Source: Parasalinivibrio latis (lineage in GTDB: Bacteria; Pseudomonadota; Gammaproteobacteria; Enterobacterales; Vibrionaceae). Taken from it: a stretch of 64,000 nucleotides of DNA. Below are positions 1-8,720 of the stretch, one piece after another. The stretch's first letter is position 1; each line of letters begins with the position of its first letter. The position numbers and the translations under genes are program-made. The notes beneath the pieces are model-generated. The model saw only the letters and a program-made list of their open reading frames with translations. It was not told the origin of the DNA and did not search any database. The DNA is taken from positions 434,001 to 498,000 of the forward strand of contig NZ_CP098813.1 in the NCBI RefSeq assembly GCF_036825535.1. The letters run 5' to 3'.

Positions 1-2859
1 TGACGATGTGGTTTCCGTTGCGCCAGCGTCAGCTTGTTGCAGGCTGGTTGACTCGACGGTACGGGTGCTCAGGCCATCTGCCATGTCATGGACATCACTC
101 ATGGTCCACGCTTGCGACGCAGTGAACGGCTGATAATTGCCATTGGCATCACGCACATCGTCGTAATAGCTCAGTGAGTGGGTATTGAACAGTTGTCCGT
201 TGGCATCAAATTGTTGGATAGACGCCAGCAGGGTTTTGTGGAATGCACCTTCGGTATAGTTGAACGCATAAGAGCGAACAGCCTGTCCCTGGAAGCTGAT
301 ATCAATTTTGCGCAACAGGTCGGCGGTGACACGCTTAAAGCCGGTGCGCGCGTCGATCATCACGTCCTGGCGACGGCTTTCAGACAGGTCGCGGTCGCGG
401 GTAAAGTCGACAGAATATGCGCCTGCTGTACTGTTAAATCCGGTGTAGTCGATGGACTTGATATAAAGCTGCTGACCCTGAACTCCGCCTGTGCCGTTAC
501 CAATACCGGCATCGAACACTTTTTCGTAGTTGTAGGTGACCGTGTTGCCATAGGTGTCTATGGTTTTCACCAGCGCCCAGTCAGAGATATTGCCGTCGGT
601 CGTTGCCAGCGTTGCAGCGGTGAGCATGCTGGTGCCATCACCACCGAAGAAGTGACGGGTACCGTTTTTGTTGGTCACTTCCCACCAGTAATTGGTCGGG
701 CTGGTGCCGTGGCGGATAATGCGGTTGAAGCTGCCTTCCACACGTGGGTAGAAACGTTTTTCACTGGTACGGGCAACCGGTGTGGCTCGGTGAGCCACCG
801 GTGCCAGTTGTTCACCGGCAAAGAGGTAAGTCTCGGTTTCTGTCGCACCGTCATAGCGCGGTACACCCCAGCGGGTATCCAGTGAAACCGTAGGCAAGCT
901 GAGGTTCCAGCCCATACCCATCCAGCCATTGCCCGCGGCAGAGCTGTAACTCACCTGCAGTTGTGGCGCCATTCCCTGACGGCCGCCCGGCAATTCGATC
1001 GGGTAACTGGTACGGGCGTCACCCATGGCATTGGCTTTAGGTGCCTGAATCAGATTGATCGACGCGCCCGGATTGGCCGCTTTCATATCTTTGAGCTGGG
1101 TAGTACCGAACGCCTGTGTTTCCGGTGAATCTGGTGTTTGGATAACGGCGTTGATCATGTCAGTAAAGTGGTCGGTTTTAGAGATGATCACACCATCTTT
1201 GGTCACCACTTCATTACGCGCCAACTGCACCCAACGGTTGGTTTCATCGTCATAGAAAAAGGTGTGAACGTCGCTCTCTGAATACCCTTCCGGGATCTTG
1301 CTCTTGTCATAGCCGAGCGTCAGTTCGTTTTCCTGATTGAACTTGATACCGTGAGGCAGGAATCGGTAAGCTGCGGCATCACCGCGTGTGACGTTCACCA
1401 TGCCTTGGTCAAGCGCCGGAATATCACGCTCTTCCAGCGTGAAGACTTCGATATCACGCTCCGCTGACAACGAGGTTTTCAGTACATTGAGTGACGCATC
1501 TTCGAAGCCGACGATGGTGTCGTTGTCTGTGGTAGCAAGGTTCCGCGCATAACTGCGCTCCGGCAAAGTGTTCTCGCCTTTTATCGCTTTCACACCGGCG
1601 GCGGTGATCATTACGCCTTGGTCACTGACGCTTTCTTTTGGTGCAAACGCAAGCGTCTGGTTGAGTACTTTCCCGCTTTCCAGTACAGCTTCAACCGTGA
1701 TGCTCTCACCTTCCACTGCCAACAGCGTTTCAAAACTGCCATCAACGGTTTGTATCACTTTGTCACCCATCTGGAAGATGACTGATTCATTACCCTCACC
1801 TTGGACAAAACCACGCAGGTACGCATGTCCCTGATAGCGAAGTTCTGGCTGTGGTTCAAACACATGCAGAGAGGATTTAGAAGTGGTGGTATTATTCAGC
1901 TCGAATGACAGGTGCAGGTTTTCAACCTGATATTTGAGGTGGGAATCCGAGAGTGCGAAAGGGGTAAAACGCACACGGTTTTTGCCCGCTCTCAGCCAAT
2001 CAGTATCGATAGGCTCGCTCACTACGGCATTGCCCGCAGGATCAGCATGAATCAACAGCCCCCCCTGGGAAAAGCTGTCGTTAACCATCCGAATCGCACT
2101 GGCTGCACCGGAAAGCCCCTTCACTTTATAATGCAGAGTGGCGGCTTTTATCTGCTCGGGATGATAAGGAATAAGAATATCAAACTGATTATCGTGTTTC
2201 GCATCACGGTATTTGCCCGGTGCGGCACCCAACAGGGCTTTATCATTTATCGATGCAACAGAGCCCTTTCCATGCGGAATGCTGATAGGTGCGGAAAGCA
2301 ACCCCGAAGTTAATTGTTGGTTACCCGTAGTGTTGAAACGTATTTCGGATACAGGGGCCGGATTTGAATCGAGAGGAACAAACTGAAGGCGTAAGGCTGT
2401 TGATGAAAATGGTGAAACCGGGAGCAGACTATTCCATTGTTTTGCGGGGAGTAATCTCAGGTCTATACCGCTTAGCGATGGAATTTTAGTCCAAATATTG
2501 TTTATTTTTTTCTCAACAGTGAGCAAATAGTCTGAATTACCGTAAATTTGGACATCAGATATTAATGAATCAGCATAAAAAAAACGTTCAACCAGTAACG
2601 TCGATGAATTTTCATAACCTGTATGTAGCAAGCCATCAAATATTTTTGATTGTTCTGGATATATCCCGTCTAAATTCTGAAGGAAATTTGGAGACTGCGA
2701 GAGACGAAATCCTGCCTGCTCCGCTGTTAGATATTCTTGACTTTCTGTCGTTGATAATTGTGCAATGTTTTGAATAGCGAGAGCACTATTTGAAAAAAAC
2801 ATTGTGCAGATCAATACAGATGCCAACAGGTGCCTAACATTGCGTTTCATGCTGTCCAT
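1..2859 (-). CDS. SpvB/Rhs-like giant secreted protein, N-terminal part (cut by window edge)
   Basis: The minus-strand frame stays open from the start near 2859 to base 1, giving about 953 residues with no stop, so the C-terminus lies outside the window. The N-terminus has a signal peptide (MKRNVRHLLA, hydrophobic core, SNSALA). About 500 residues of beta-rich sequence follow. Around residue 600-700 comes a segment typical of the SpvB domain shared by Salmonella SpvB and Tc-toxin B subunits: a Y-P-I-E-L-P-G-G-R stretch, then QLQVSYSSAAGNGWMGMGWN. After this lies tyrosine- and glycine-rich RHS-type sequence. In-frame ATGs at 2874, 2859 and 2850 are all possible starts, and none has a strong ribosome-binding site. 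In the family the N-terminal half forms a shell around a variable C-terminal toxin or enzyme. What this copy carries cannot be seen. Confidence 0.8.
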   Translation of the reverse strand, partial: MDSMKRNVRHLLASVLICTMFFSNSALAIQNIAQLSTTESQEYLTAEQAGFRLSQSPNFLQNLDGIYPEQSKIFDGLLHTGYENSSTLLVERFFYADSLISDVQIYGNSDYLLTVEKKINNIWTKIPSLSGIDLRLLPAKQWNSLLPVSPFSSTALRLQFVPLDSNPAPVSEIRFNTTGNQQLTSGLLSAPISIPHGKGSVASINDKALLGAAPGKYRDAKHDNQFDILIPYHPEQIKAATLHYKVKGLSGAASAIRMVNDSFSQGGLLIHADPAGNAVVSEPIDTDWLRAGKNRVRFTPFALSDSHLKYQVENLHLSFELNNTTTSKSSLHVFEPQPELRYQGHAYLRGFVQGEGNESVIFQMGDKVIQTVDGSFETLLAVEGESITVEAVLESGKVLNQTLAFAPKESVSDQGVMITAAGVKAIKGENTLPERSYARNLATTDNDTIVGFEDASLNVLKTSLSAERDIEVFTLEERDIPALDQGMVNVTRGDAAAYRFLPHGIKFNQENELTLGYDKSKIPEGYSESDVHTFFYDDETNRWVQLARNEVVTKDGVIISKTDHFTDMINAVIQTPDSPETQAFGTTQLKDMKAANPGASINLIQAPKANAMGDARTSYPIELPGGRQGMAPQLQVSYSSAAGNGWMGMGWNLSLPTVSLDTRWGVPRYDGATETETYLFAGEQLAPVAHRATPVARTSEKRFYPRVEGSFNRIIRHGTSPTNYWWEVTNKNGTRHFFGGDGTSMLTAATLATTDGNISDWALVKTIDTYGNTVTYNYEKVFDAGIGNGTGGVQGQQLYIKSIDYTGFNSTAGAYSVDFTRDRDLSESRRQDVMIDARTGFKRVTADLLRKIDISFQGQAVRSYAFNYTEGAFHKTLLASIQQFDANGQLFNTHSLSYYDDVRDANGNYQPFTASQAWTMSDVHDMADGLSTRTVESTSLQQADAGATETTSS

Positions 2860-3208
2860 GGCCAACCATTCCATTAATATTATTGATTTTTATTCTCATC
2901 CAAGTAAGGAAGCATGAGGACACTTTTCTGCTTCAAACCTTGTGATGACGCATTGAAATGGATGTTAAAAAATTAGACAGCCTTAATCACTCTTAAATAT
3001 AGGTAATATATGTCCTGTCTTAAAACAAATACACAAAATCTCATATATGGAGCATGTGCAACATAATAAAATATGGGAATTTAACAATTAAACACAAAGA
3101 CTAAAAAAGAGAAAATCACTAATTTAGTGCTTCTAAATCTCAATATATTTACGACACTTTATTTAGAAATAAGTGATATAAACTTATTTGGACATTTTTA
3201 TTTACAAC
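2860..3208. other. AT-rich intergenic region without a recognisable gene
   Basis: This stretch is strongly AT-rich, with many stops in all frames and no convincing ribosome-binding site. It should hold the promoter of the leftward SpvB-like gene. No specific operator was recognised. Confidence 0.5.
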
Positions 3209-3475
3209 TATACCCAAACCACCTCAAGGTGCGTCATTCAGAGTGATTTCAGTGCGTTCAATTCAAGGAAAATACCTGAAGGAATGGCTGTTCCCTTTCA
3301 AAGGTATTTGACACAGAAGTGGACGCACTGAAACACTCCCGAAGGGCGAGTTTGATTGGCTCTCATTCCGCGTTGCTGTTTTTTGATTTAGAGCCACTAG
3401 ATCTTCAAAACAGCGCCTTGACTGACAGCCAATCAACTCTCGCTGAAAACTGCATCTTGAGGTGGCTTGGGTATA
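3209..3475. mobile_element. MITE-like element with 24-bp imperfect terminal inverted repeats
   Basis: The left end (3209-3232) begins TATACCCAAACCACC and the right end (3452-3475) is its inverted copy, ending GGTGGCTTGGGTATA. The arms match at 22 of 24 positions. The 267-bp interior holds further nested inverted repeats: around 3250 against 3325 (cagtgcgt/acgcactg), 3268 against 3300 (AAATACCT/AGGTATTT), and 3350 against 3428 (gattggct/agccaatc). It encodes no protein. The element ends 30 bp past the stop of the TPR gene of the TonB2 operon. The structure is that of a non-autonomous miniature inverted-repeat element; similar ends are remembered from Vibrionaceae genomes but could not be searched here. 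A TA or TATA duplication may flank it. Confidence 0.75.
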
Positions 3476-3504
3476 TATAATCCATTTTAGCTTTTCGGTA
3501 TGCC

Positions 3505-4737
3505 TCATGTGCCTTTCTGTTTATTACCACTGTCCTCGGAAAGTCTTTCTTTTGCAGATAGCTTCACCTTCGCTGACAAATAGTGAATCCAGCTTTTTGC
3601 CTGCTCGGAAGGCTGGTACTCATCAGCGCGCTTTGCATGCATCAGGGCGTTATCAAACTGGGAAAGCTTGTAGAACGCACGTGCTTTTGCCAATTCAATA
3701 TCTGCGGTTCGGCCACTACGGTTTACTTTGTTCAGTTCTCTCAGAGCAGCTTGGTAATGCTCTTGCTGGAGAAGCAGTTGGGCCAGATGCCAGCGGTGCT
3801 TATTATCCAACTCCGATGCTCTACGCCAACCCGCAATAGCGTTATCCCACTCTTTTGCCATTTGCCAGTAGCGCGCTTCTTCTACGGTTGTTTCTTCATT
3901 TTTCTGTTTTTCAGAAAGATCAGAAAGCAACTGTGCTGCTACTTCAGGAATACCTTGCTGGGCGTATAGCTGTGCCATCATCAAGGTATCCTGCGTACTA
4001 AATACAATCCCGTCTCGCTTGGCGAGCGCCAGAATACTCAGGGCATCTGTCGGACGGTCTAGCCTCATATAGGAGCTGGTCAACTGCATCCACCAGTTGC
4101 GGTTATCCGGCTCAACCGCAATCAGGCGCTTCAACGTCGGAACTGAACCTTTCCAATGACGAAGCTGTAATTGGGCACCCAGTTTCATGGTAAGCGGGGC
4201 CACACTGTCTTTATGGGTTACACGCTCATATTCCTTGGTTGATTTCAGTACCGATTTCCACTGCTGTTTCTGGTAATGTGCCTGAGCAATGCGCAACCAA
4301 AGGTCGTCAGCTTTTTCATTGTTTGGAATGTTTTTCGTCAGTGGGTAGTAGTATTTGAGTGCATTGCTGTAGGACTCTTCCGTCATGTAAAGATCGGCCA
4401 GCATACGTTGTGTGACCCAGGCCTGGCTGTCTTCGAGAAGGCCACTGTCTACCGCCAGTTTCAGCTTCGCTATCGCTTTCCCAGTCTGTCCGTACTGCCA
4501 GTAAAGTACACCCAGCATCCGGTTGACAAACGCTTGTTCAAACGGGCGATCAAGCTCAAGGCCAGAGAGCATTTTAATGGCTTCGGGCACTTTAGCTTCC
4601 TGTTGAAGCTCATAAGCTTTCTGCACTTTTCCGGCAGTAAACTGGGACAATTCTCCCGCAAGAACCAAACCGGAGAGCGTCACTGAGGCTACAGCCAACA
4701 TCAAAATGGTGAAAGCGCGTAATCGTTTTTTCATCAT
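3505..4737 (-). CDS. TPR-repeat periplasmic protein of the TonB2 operon
   Basis: A 410-residue protein with a signal peptide (MMKKRLRAFTILMLAVASV, cleavage near VLAGE) followed by helical tetratricopeptide-like repeats through most of its length (e.g. A-Y-E-L-Q-Q-E-A, A-L-K-Y-Y-Y-P-L, A-L-R-E-L-N-K-V). It is the last gene of a six-gene operon and overlaps the tonB2 stop by 4 nt. In Vibrio the TonB2 clusters end with a comparable TPR gene. A role as a periplasmic scaffold for the energy-transducing complex is inferred from position only. The C-terminus is lysine- and serine-rich (SGNKQKGT). Confidence 0.85.
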   Translation of the reverse strand: MMKKRLRAFTILMLAVASVTLSGLVLAGELSQFTAGKVQKAYELQQEAKVPEAIKMLSGLELDRPFEQAFVNRMLGVLYWQYGQTGKAIAKLKLAVDSGLLEDSQAWVTQRMLADLYMTEESYSNALKYYYPLTKNIPNNEKADDLWLRIAQAHYQKQQWKSVLKSTKEYERVTHKDSVAPLTMKLGAQLQLRHWKGSVPTLKRLIAVEPDNRNWWMQLTSSYMRLDRPTDALSILALAKRDGIVFSTQDTLMMAQLYAQQGIPEVAAQLLSDLSEKQKNEETTVEEARYWQMAKEWDNAIAGWRRASELDNKHRWHLAQLLLQQEHYQAALRELNKVNRSGRTADIELAKARAFYKLSQFDNALMHAKRADEYQPSEQAKSWIHYLSAKVKLSAKERLSEDSGNKQKGT

Positions 4738-5408
4738 CGGTTCAGTTTAAACTCCAGTCTAACGCTTTGGCCCGGTTGTGAAACCGCTTTGCCACCCACC
4801 ACTTTCGGCTGGTACTTCCAGCGCTTGATAGCTCGCATGGCCTCTCGTTCAAACATTCGTCGGGGCTTCGCTTCAATGATGTCCAAATCAACCGGACGAC
4901 CGCTCGGATCGATGGTGAAACTGACGACCACGTAACCTTCTACACCGCGTTTCAACGCTTTAGCCGGATACGTCGGCTCAATGCGGTATAGTGGCATCGC
5001 CTGCTGGTTACCTACCGTTTCAGCAACAGAAAAGTCACCCATTGTTGGCGCTTGAATAAGTACACCATCCAATCCGGTATTCAAGGACATGTTTGGGATG
5101 ACGGGCTGTGCAGTCGCCACGCTTTGCCGGAGCTGACTTACCGGTTTTACCTGATCGGGCATTTCTGGCGGTTTGGGTGGGTCAGGGAGAGCACGCTTGC
5201 GACGCTGAACGTCAGTATCCTGCTCAACCATCACCATATCAAACGCCAGAACCGACTGATCATCATTCGCACGTTTTACGCCATGATCGACCATCAAGGC
5301 CATCAGGGAAAACAAGCCCAGTGCGCAGGTTGCAGCCAATGGCAACGCGATCAGCATGCGCGCCGCACCGTTGCCGGGTTTAGCCATACTGGAAGAAGAC
5401 AACGCCAT
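4734..5408 (-). CDS. tonB2: TonB2-family energy transducer
   Basis: A 224-residue TonB. It has one N-terminal membrane anchor at about residues 18-40, a short proline/acid spacer (PDPPKPPEMPDQVKP, about 75-92) and a C-terminal TonB domain from about residue 140 containing Y-R-I-E-P-T-Y-P, G-V-E-G-Y-V-V-V-S-F and the R-A-I-K-R-W-K-Y-Q-P motif. It passes inner-membrane proton-motive energy, collected by ExbB/ExbD, to outer-membrane TonB-dependent receptors. The spacer is short, as in Vibrio TonB2. Its start overlaps the exbD2 stop by one base (TAATG) and its end overlaps the TPR gene, so translation is probably coupled. The likely client in this window is the siderophore receptor at 13135-15204. 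Confidence 0.93.
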   Translation of the reverse strand: MALSSSSMAKPGNGAARMLIALPLAATCALGLFSLMALMVDHGVKRANDDQSVLAFDMVMVEQDTDVQRRKRALPDPPKPPEMPDQVKPVSQLRQSVATAQPVIPNMSLNTGLDGVLIQAPTMGDFSVAETVGNQQAMPLYRIEPTYPAKALKRGVEGYVVVSFTIDPSGRPVDLDIIEAKPRRMFEREAMRAIKRWKYQPKVVGGKAVSQPGQSVRLEFKLNR

Positions 5409-5812
5409 TATGGCTTCTCCGCCGCCAAGGCAATATTTTTGATACCTGCCCCTTTCGCCGCGTCCATGACTTCAACCACGGTGCCGTTGTAAGCATGCTC
5501 ATCCGCCTGAATCACCAAAGAGGCTTCAGGCTGGTCCAAGAGTAGGTGTTCGAGCGTCGCTTCAACACGCTCAACATCAACCATTCGCTTGTCGATATAG
5601 ATGTCGTTGGACGCCGTAATCGCAACAAAGATGCCCGCCTTTTTCTGACTTACAGCATGGCTGGCCTCAGGACGATTTACCTCTACTCCGGACTCTTTCA
5701 CAAATGAGCTGGTTACAATAAAGAAGATCAGCATGATGAACACGATGTCCAGCATCGGAGTCAGGTCAATTTGCGCATCTTCGCGGACGCGCTGTGGGCG
5801 TGTCAGTCTCAT
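5408..5812 (-). CDS. exbD2: ExbD2-type biopolymer transport protein
   Basis: A 134-residue ExbD/TolR protein. The N-terminal segment D-L-T-P-M-L-D-I-V-F-I-M-L-I-F-F (about residues 17-32) is the family's single membrane helix, with the conserved protonatable Asp. A periplasmic domain follows (I-Y-I-D-K-R, L-V-I-Q-A-D near 100). With ExbB2 it forms the proton channel that drives TonB2. The start overlaps exbB2 by 4 nt. Confidence 0.93.
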   Translation of the reverse strand: MRLTRPQRVREDAQIDLTPMLDIVFIMLIFFIVTSSFVKESGVEVNRPEASHAVSQKKAGIFVAITASNDIYIDKRMVDVERVEATLEHLLLDQPEASLVIQADEHAYNGTVVEVMDAAKGAGIKNIALAAEKP

Positions 5813-6381
5813 GGTTGACGCCTCATAGCTTGTTCAAGTGCAATTTCTCGTCGGTGGCAGGCTTTCTGAATACGTGCATGGGCAAACACCCCGGCCAGTG
5901 CTGCTACCATTCCCGCCATCGTCGGCAGGGTTGCCATGGAAATACCGGATGCCATCAGGCGTGGGTCGCTGGTGCCCTGGTTCGCCATTACATCGAAAAC
6001 CGAAATCATCCCGGTCACCGTGCCAAGAAGTCCCAACATTGGGCAAATCGAGACCAGTGCTTTGATCAGGTTCAGATGTTGGTTCAGAGCGTTGTGCGCT
6101 TCGAATAACCAACCCTCTCGCATCGCCCGGGTGTGCCAGGACAATTCACCTCTGTTCGCAGGTTCAATGTGCATTCTGTTTTTCCAGCAACCGAGCCAGT
6201 ATTTTTTCTGTCGCGGGAAGGTCACCATCAGGTAAATCAGGCGCTCAGTTACCAACAACCAGCAAAGTATGACAACCGCACCCAGCCACCAGAGCACCGG
6301 GCCGCCCTGCGCCATAAATTCACGCAGGGTGACAATCCAGTTTTCAGTGAGCAAGGCCTGAAACGGAGAGTAGTCCATCAC
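5809..6381 (-). CDS. exbB2: ExbB2-type proton channel subunit
   Basis: A 190-residue MotA/TolQ/ExbB-family protein. It has a membrane helix at about 30-50 and the conserved family core L-G-L-L-G-T-V-T-G-M-I (about 117-127), followed by G-I-S-M-A-T-L-P-T-M-A-G-M. It forms the pentameric channel with ExbD2. It overlaps ttpC upstream and exbD2 downstream by 4 nt each. It is smaller than, and distinct from, the ExbB-like domain of the preceding TtpC protein. Confidence 0.93.
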   Translation of the reverse strand: MMDYSPFQALLTENWIVTLREFMAQGGPVLWWLGAVVILCWLLVTERLIYLMVTFPRQKKYWLGCWKNRMHIEPANRGELSWHTRAMREGWLFEAHNALNQHLNLIKALVSICPMLGLLGTVTGMISVFDVMANQGTSDPRLMASGISMATLPTMAGMVAALAGVFAHARIQKACHRREIALEQAMRRQP

Positions 6382-7739
6382 GCGGCCTTTCCGGTGCCTG
6401 CTGTATTGGCAGCAGCCAACCCGATTTCAGACTGTTCAGCAACAAGGCTGATGCCGTATTTTTCCAACGTGCCACGAATGGCATCGGCCTGGGAGCTCAA
6501 TACGTTGTGAGCTAGCAGCAGTGGCATTGCCGCAATCAGGCCAAGTACCGTTGTGACCAATGCCATGGAAATTCCGCCGGCCATCACTTTCGGGTCACCA
6601 TTGCCATACTGGGTAATCGTCTGGAAGGTCTCAATCATGCCGGTTACCGTACCGAGCAAGCCCAGCATAGGCGCGAGAGCAGCCAGCAACTTGAGCATGG
6701 AAAGCCCTTTCTCACAGCCTTGCTGCTCATCCACGATGGTTTCAAGAAGGCGCAGTTCCAGGGTTTCCAGTGAACGGTCCGGATGCTGGTGATACACGTT
6801 CAATACACGCCCCAGTGGGTTGTTCCCCGGCTTCTCCGGATGCTTGATTTGATTGCTGATCTTCAACCGCGTGACCATAAGTGAAGAGCCCCGGATCAAG
6901 GCGATCAACAGGCCAACTGCCAACAACCCGGCAATGACATATCCAACAATACCGCCTTGCATGAACCGGTCTTCCAGTGTTGGTTGTTGCGCCAACTGGG
7001 ATAGTACAATCCCGCGGGAAGGGTCGAGCAGGAGTGAGGTGTTATCCGTAAAGCTGTCCAACACTTCGGAAGTCGGGCCGTTTTCCGGCAGCGTCTCGAA
7101 AGGTTTTGCCAAATTACGCCCAGCATCCCAGTCCAGATAACCGTTTATTCCAACCAGTCCCAGGTTACCAACCCGGTATACCTGCTGTTTGCTTACCGCT
7201 CCAGAGGCATCCAGGACATCCACCGTAATGGGTTCCAGGCCACTGCTGGCTCGGAGTTGGGTATTCATCCCTTTCCAAAGGCTGTCCAACTGAGCCAACG
7301 AAGGCAATTTTTCCGCAGCGACAACGTCATCCAACGTATTCAGATAGTCACTCTGGCCAATAGCCGTTACTGCTGTTCGCGCATCACCCTGCAGATTCTT
7401 GCTGGCCTGACGGACAACACCAAATAGTTCCCCCAGGCTGCCGGTTTCAAGGCGGAGTTTTTCTTCCAGTTGCGCGAGGTTTTCTTCATTGCGCGTGAAG
7501 TCCTGACTCAATACCTCAGTTTGCTTTTCCAGCGATACTTTCTGCGCTTTCAGGGCATTGAGCTTCTCACGGTAAAACTTTTCCGTTTTATTGAACCCAG
7601 CTTCGCGGGCTTGGTTGTGCACCGCAGTTTGCTTTTTAGCATTCGCCGCGTCATTGACGATATTGGCCTGAACGGACGGTACCAGTGAAAAAGCGACCAG
7701 CGCAGATGCCAGCAACAAAGGCAGGGATTTTAATTTCAT
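6378..7739 (-). CDS. ttpC: TtpC, large ExbB-like accessory protein of the TonB2 system
   Basis: A 453-residue protein with a signal peptide, a periplasmic coiled-coil region at about 30-110 (E-K-F-Y-R-E-K-L-N-A-L-K), then a membrane helix near 265-285 and a C-terminal MotA/TolQ/ExbB domain (A-L-A-P-M-L-G-L-L-G-T-V-T-G-M-I near 352-367). This long periplasmic-plus-ExbB arrangement and the gene order match Vibrio TtpC, which is required for TonB2 function and spans the inner membrane towards the periplasm. It overlaps the DUF3450 gene (4 nt) and exbB2 (4 nt). Confidence 0.92.
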   Translation of the reverse strand: MKLKSLPLLLASALVAFSLVPSVQANIVNDAANAKKQTAVHNQAREAGFNKTEKFYREKLNALKAQKVSLEKQTEVLSQDFTRNEENLAQLEEKLRLETGSLGELFGVVRQASKNLQGDARTAVTAIGQSDYLNTLDDVVAAEKLPSLAQLDSLWKGMNTQLRASSGLEPITVDVLDASGAVSKQQVYRVGNLGLVGINGYLDWDAGRNLAKPFETLPENGPTSEVLDSFTDNTSLLLDPSRGIVLSQLAQQPTLEDRFMQGGIVGYVIAGLLAVGLLIALIRGSSLMVTRLKISNQIKHPEKPGNNPLGRVLNVYHQHPDRSLETLELRLLETIVDEQQGCEKGLSMLKLLAALAPMLGLLGTVTGMIETFQTITQYGNGDPKVMAGGISMALVTTVLGLIAAMPLLLAHNVLSSQADAIRGTLEKYGISLVAEQSEIGLAAANTAGTGKAA

Positions 7740-8527
7740 TTCGCCGCCTCCGGAGCCGCCAACACAGTTTTCAGGGATGCCGGCAGGGTCAACAGTGCCG
7801 GGGTTGCCTGCTTCTTAGCAATGGCAAACGCCAAGTCAATATTTTCAGATTGGCTTGGGTCGACTGGCAACCAAGCCGCTGCATCGTCGCTCCAACTCCA
7901 GTATCGGGTGCCATCAATACTGCGAGCCAACAGTGCCGCCCGTCCAAGGTAGAAGATATTGGCTTCCAGCCGTTTTCCATCAGCCGTTATCTGGCCCTCG
8001 TAGGTGCCGAGCTTTGTACCGTAATCGAGTTCAATCTGGTAGGCCTCAAGGATCCGGCGGAATTTCTCGGCATCACTGACATCTGCCCGGCCCATCATTT
8101 CTTGTAAACGTTCAATCCGGTTGTGTCGTTGTTCGGCTTTTATCGGTTTGTCCTGCTCTACCCAGACTGTCAGGCTGTCGAGCATGCGGTACATCAGAGG
8201 AACAATCCCCTGTCGAGTGGCTTTTATATCGACAATTTGCCCCTCAATGCTCGCTGCTTCATTTTTCTGGCTGCGCACCAGGGTAGAAAGATGGTCGCGA
8301 TACAGCGTCAGGTTTTCCACTTCTTCGGTAAGGCGCTCAATTTCCGCTTTCATCGCCAGCACCGAGTCCGCGCTCGAGTCGATTCGTTTCTGGCTGGCAG
8401 AAGATGCCTTGTTTGAACTCGATTCAATGGACTGTGCCTTGCTGATGTCAGCTGCGGTATCCGCTGCATTCGACGCAAGCGGCATCATTGCCACCAACAA
8501 AGCCAGACTGAGCTTACTTACCTTCAT
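7736..8527 (-). CDS. DUF3450 periplasmic coiled-coil protein, first gene of the TonB2 operon
   Basis: A 263-residue exported protein with a signal peptide (MKVSKLSLALLVAMMPLASN|A). A long heptad-rich helix at about 45-115 (M-K-A-E-I-E-R-L-T-E-E-V-E-N-L) is followed by a helical domain with W-V-E-Q-D-K-P-I and Y-W-S-W-S-D-D-A-A-A-W-L. The size, the coiled coil and its place ahead of ttpC match the DUF3450 proteins of Vibrio TonB2 clusters. Its exact role is unknown. As the first gene it sits behind the Fur-box-like sequence at 8645-8663, so the whole operon is probably iron-repressed. Confidence 0.88.
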   Translation of the reverse strand: MKVSKLSLALLVAMMPLASNAADTAADISKAQSIESSSNKASSASQKRIDSSADSVLAMKAEIERLTEEVENLTLYRDHLSTLVRSQKNEAASIEGQIVDIKATRQGIVPLMYRMLDSLTVWVEQDKPIKAEQRHNRIERLQEMMGRADVSDAEKFRRILEAYQIELDYGTKLGTYEGQITADGKRLEANIFYLGRAALLARSIDGTRYWSWSDDAAAWLPVDPSQSENIDLAFAIAKKQATPALLTLPASLKTVLAAPEAAK

Positions 8528-8644
8528 CGTTTTCGCATTCTCTGGAGTTTAATTTTCAAAGGAGACTTGCACCCACCAGCGGGAGAAGAGATTTTAACAG
8601 TATTTGCAGAACCTTGGAGGAAGTATCCATCTCAAAAGGAACCA

Positions 8645-8663
8645 AATAATGAGAATTATTATC
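8645..8663. promoter_or_regulatory. Fur box upstream of the TonB2 operon
   Basis: AATAATGAGAATTATTATC matches the 19-bp Fur consensus (GATAATGATAATCATTATC) at 16 of 19 positions. It lies about 120 bp upstream of the first gene, on the shared upstream side with the convergent end of the AraC gene. Confidence 0.8.
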
Positions 8664-8720
8664 AACAAATCCTTCCAGAAAGAACAGGACTTTTTAGTAA
8701 ATTTTGTAAAGGTTTCCTTA

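Noticed and set aside
178..2777. Plus-strand open frames across the first 2.8 kb
   Set aside because: They are shadows of the minus-strand SpvB/Rhs-like frame, which carries the signal peptide and family motifs and stays open to the window edge.
3209..3475. CRISPR-like or attachment-site reading of the repeats
   Set aside because: There are only two inverted ends, no regularly spaced direct repeats, and no integrase or cas gene nearby.
3263..3508. An 81-codon minus-strand frame over the MITE-like element
   Set aside because: It consists of the element's inverted repeats, has no ribosome-binding site, and resembles no protein.
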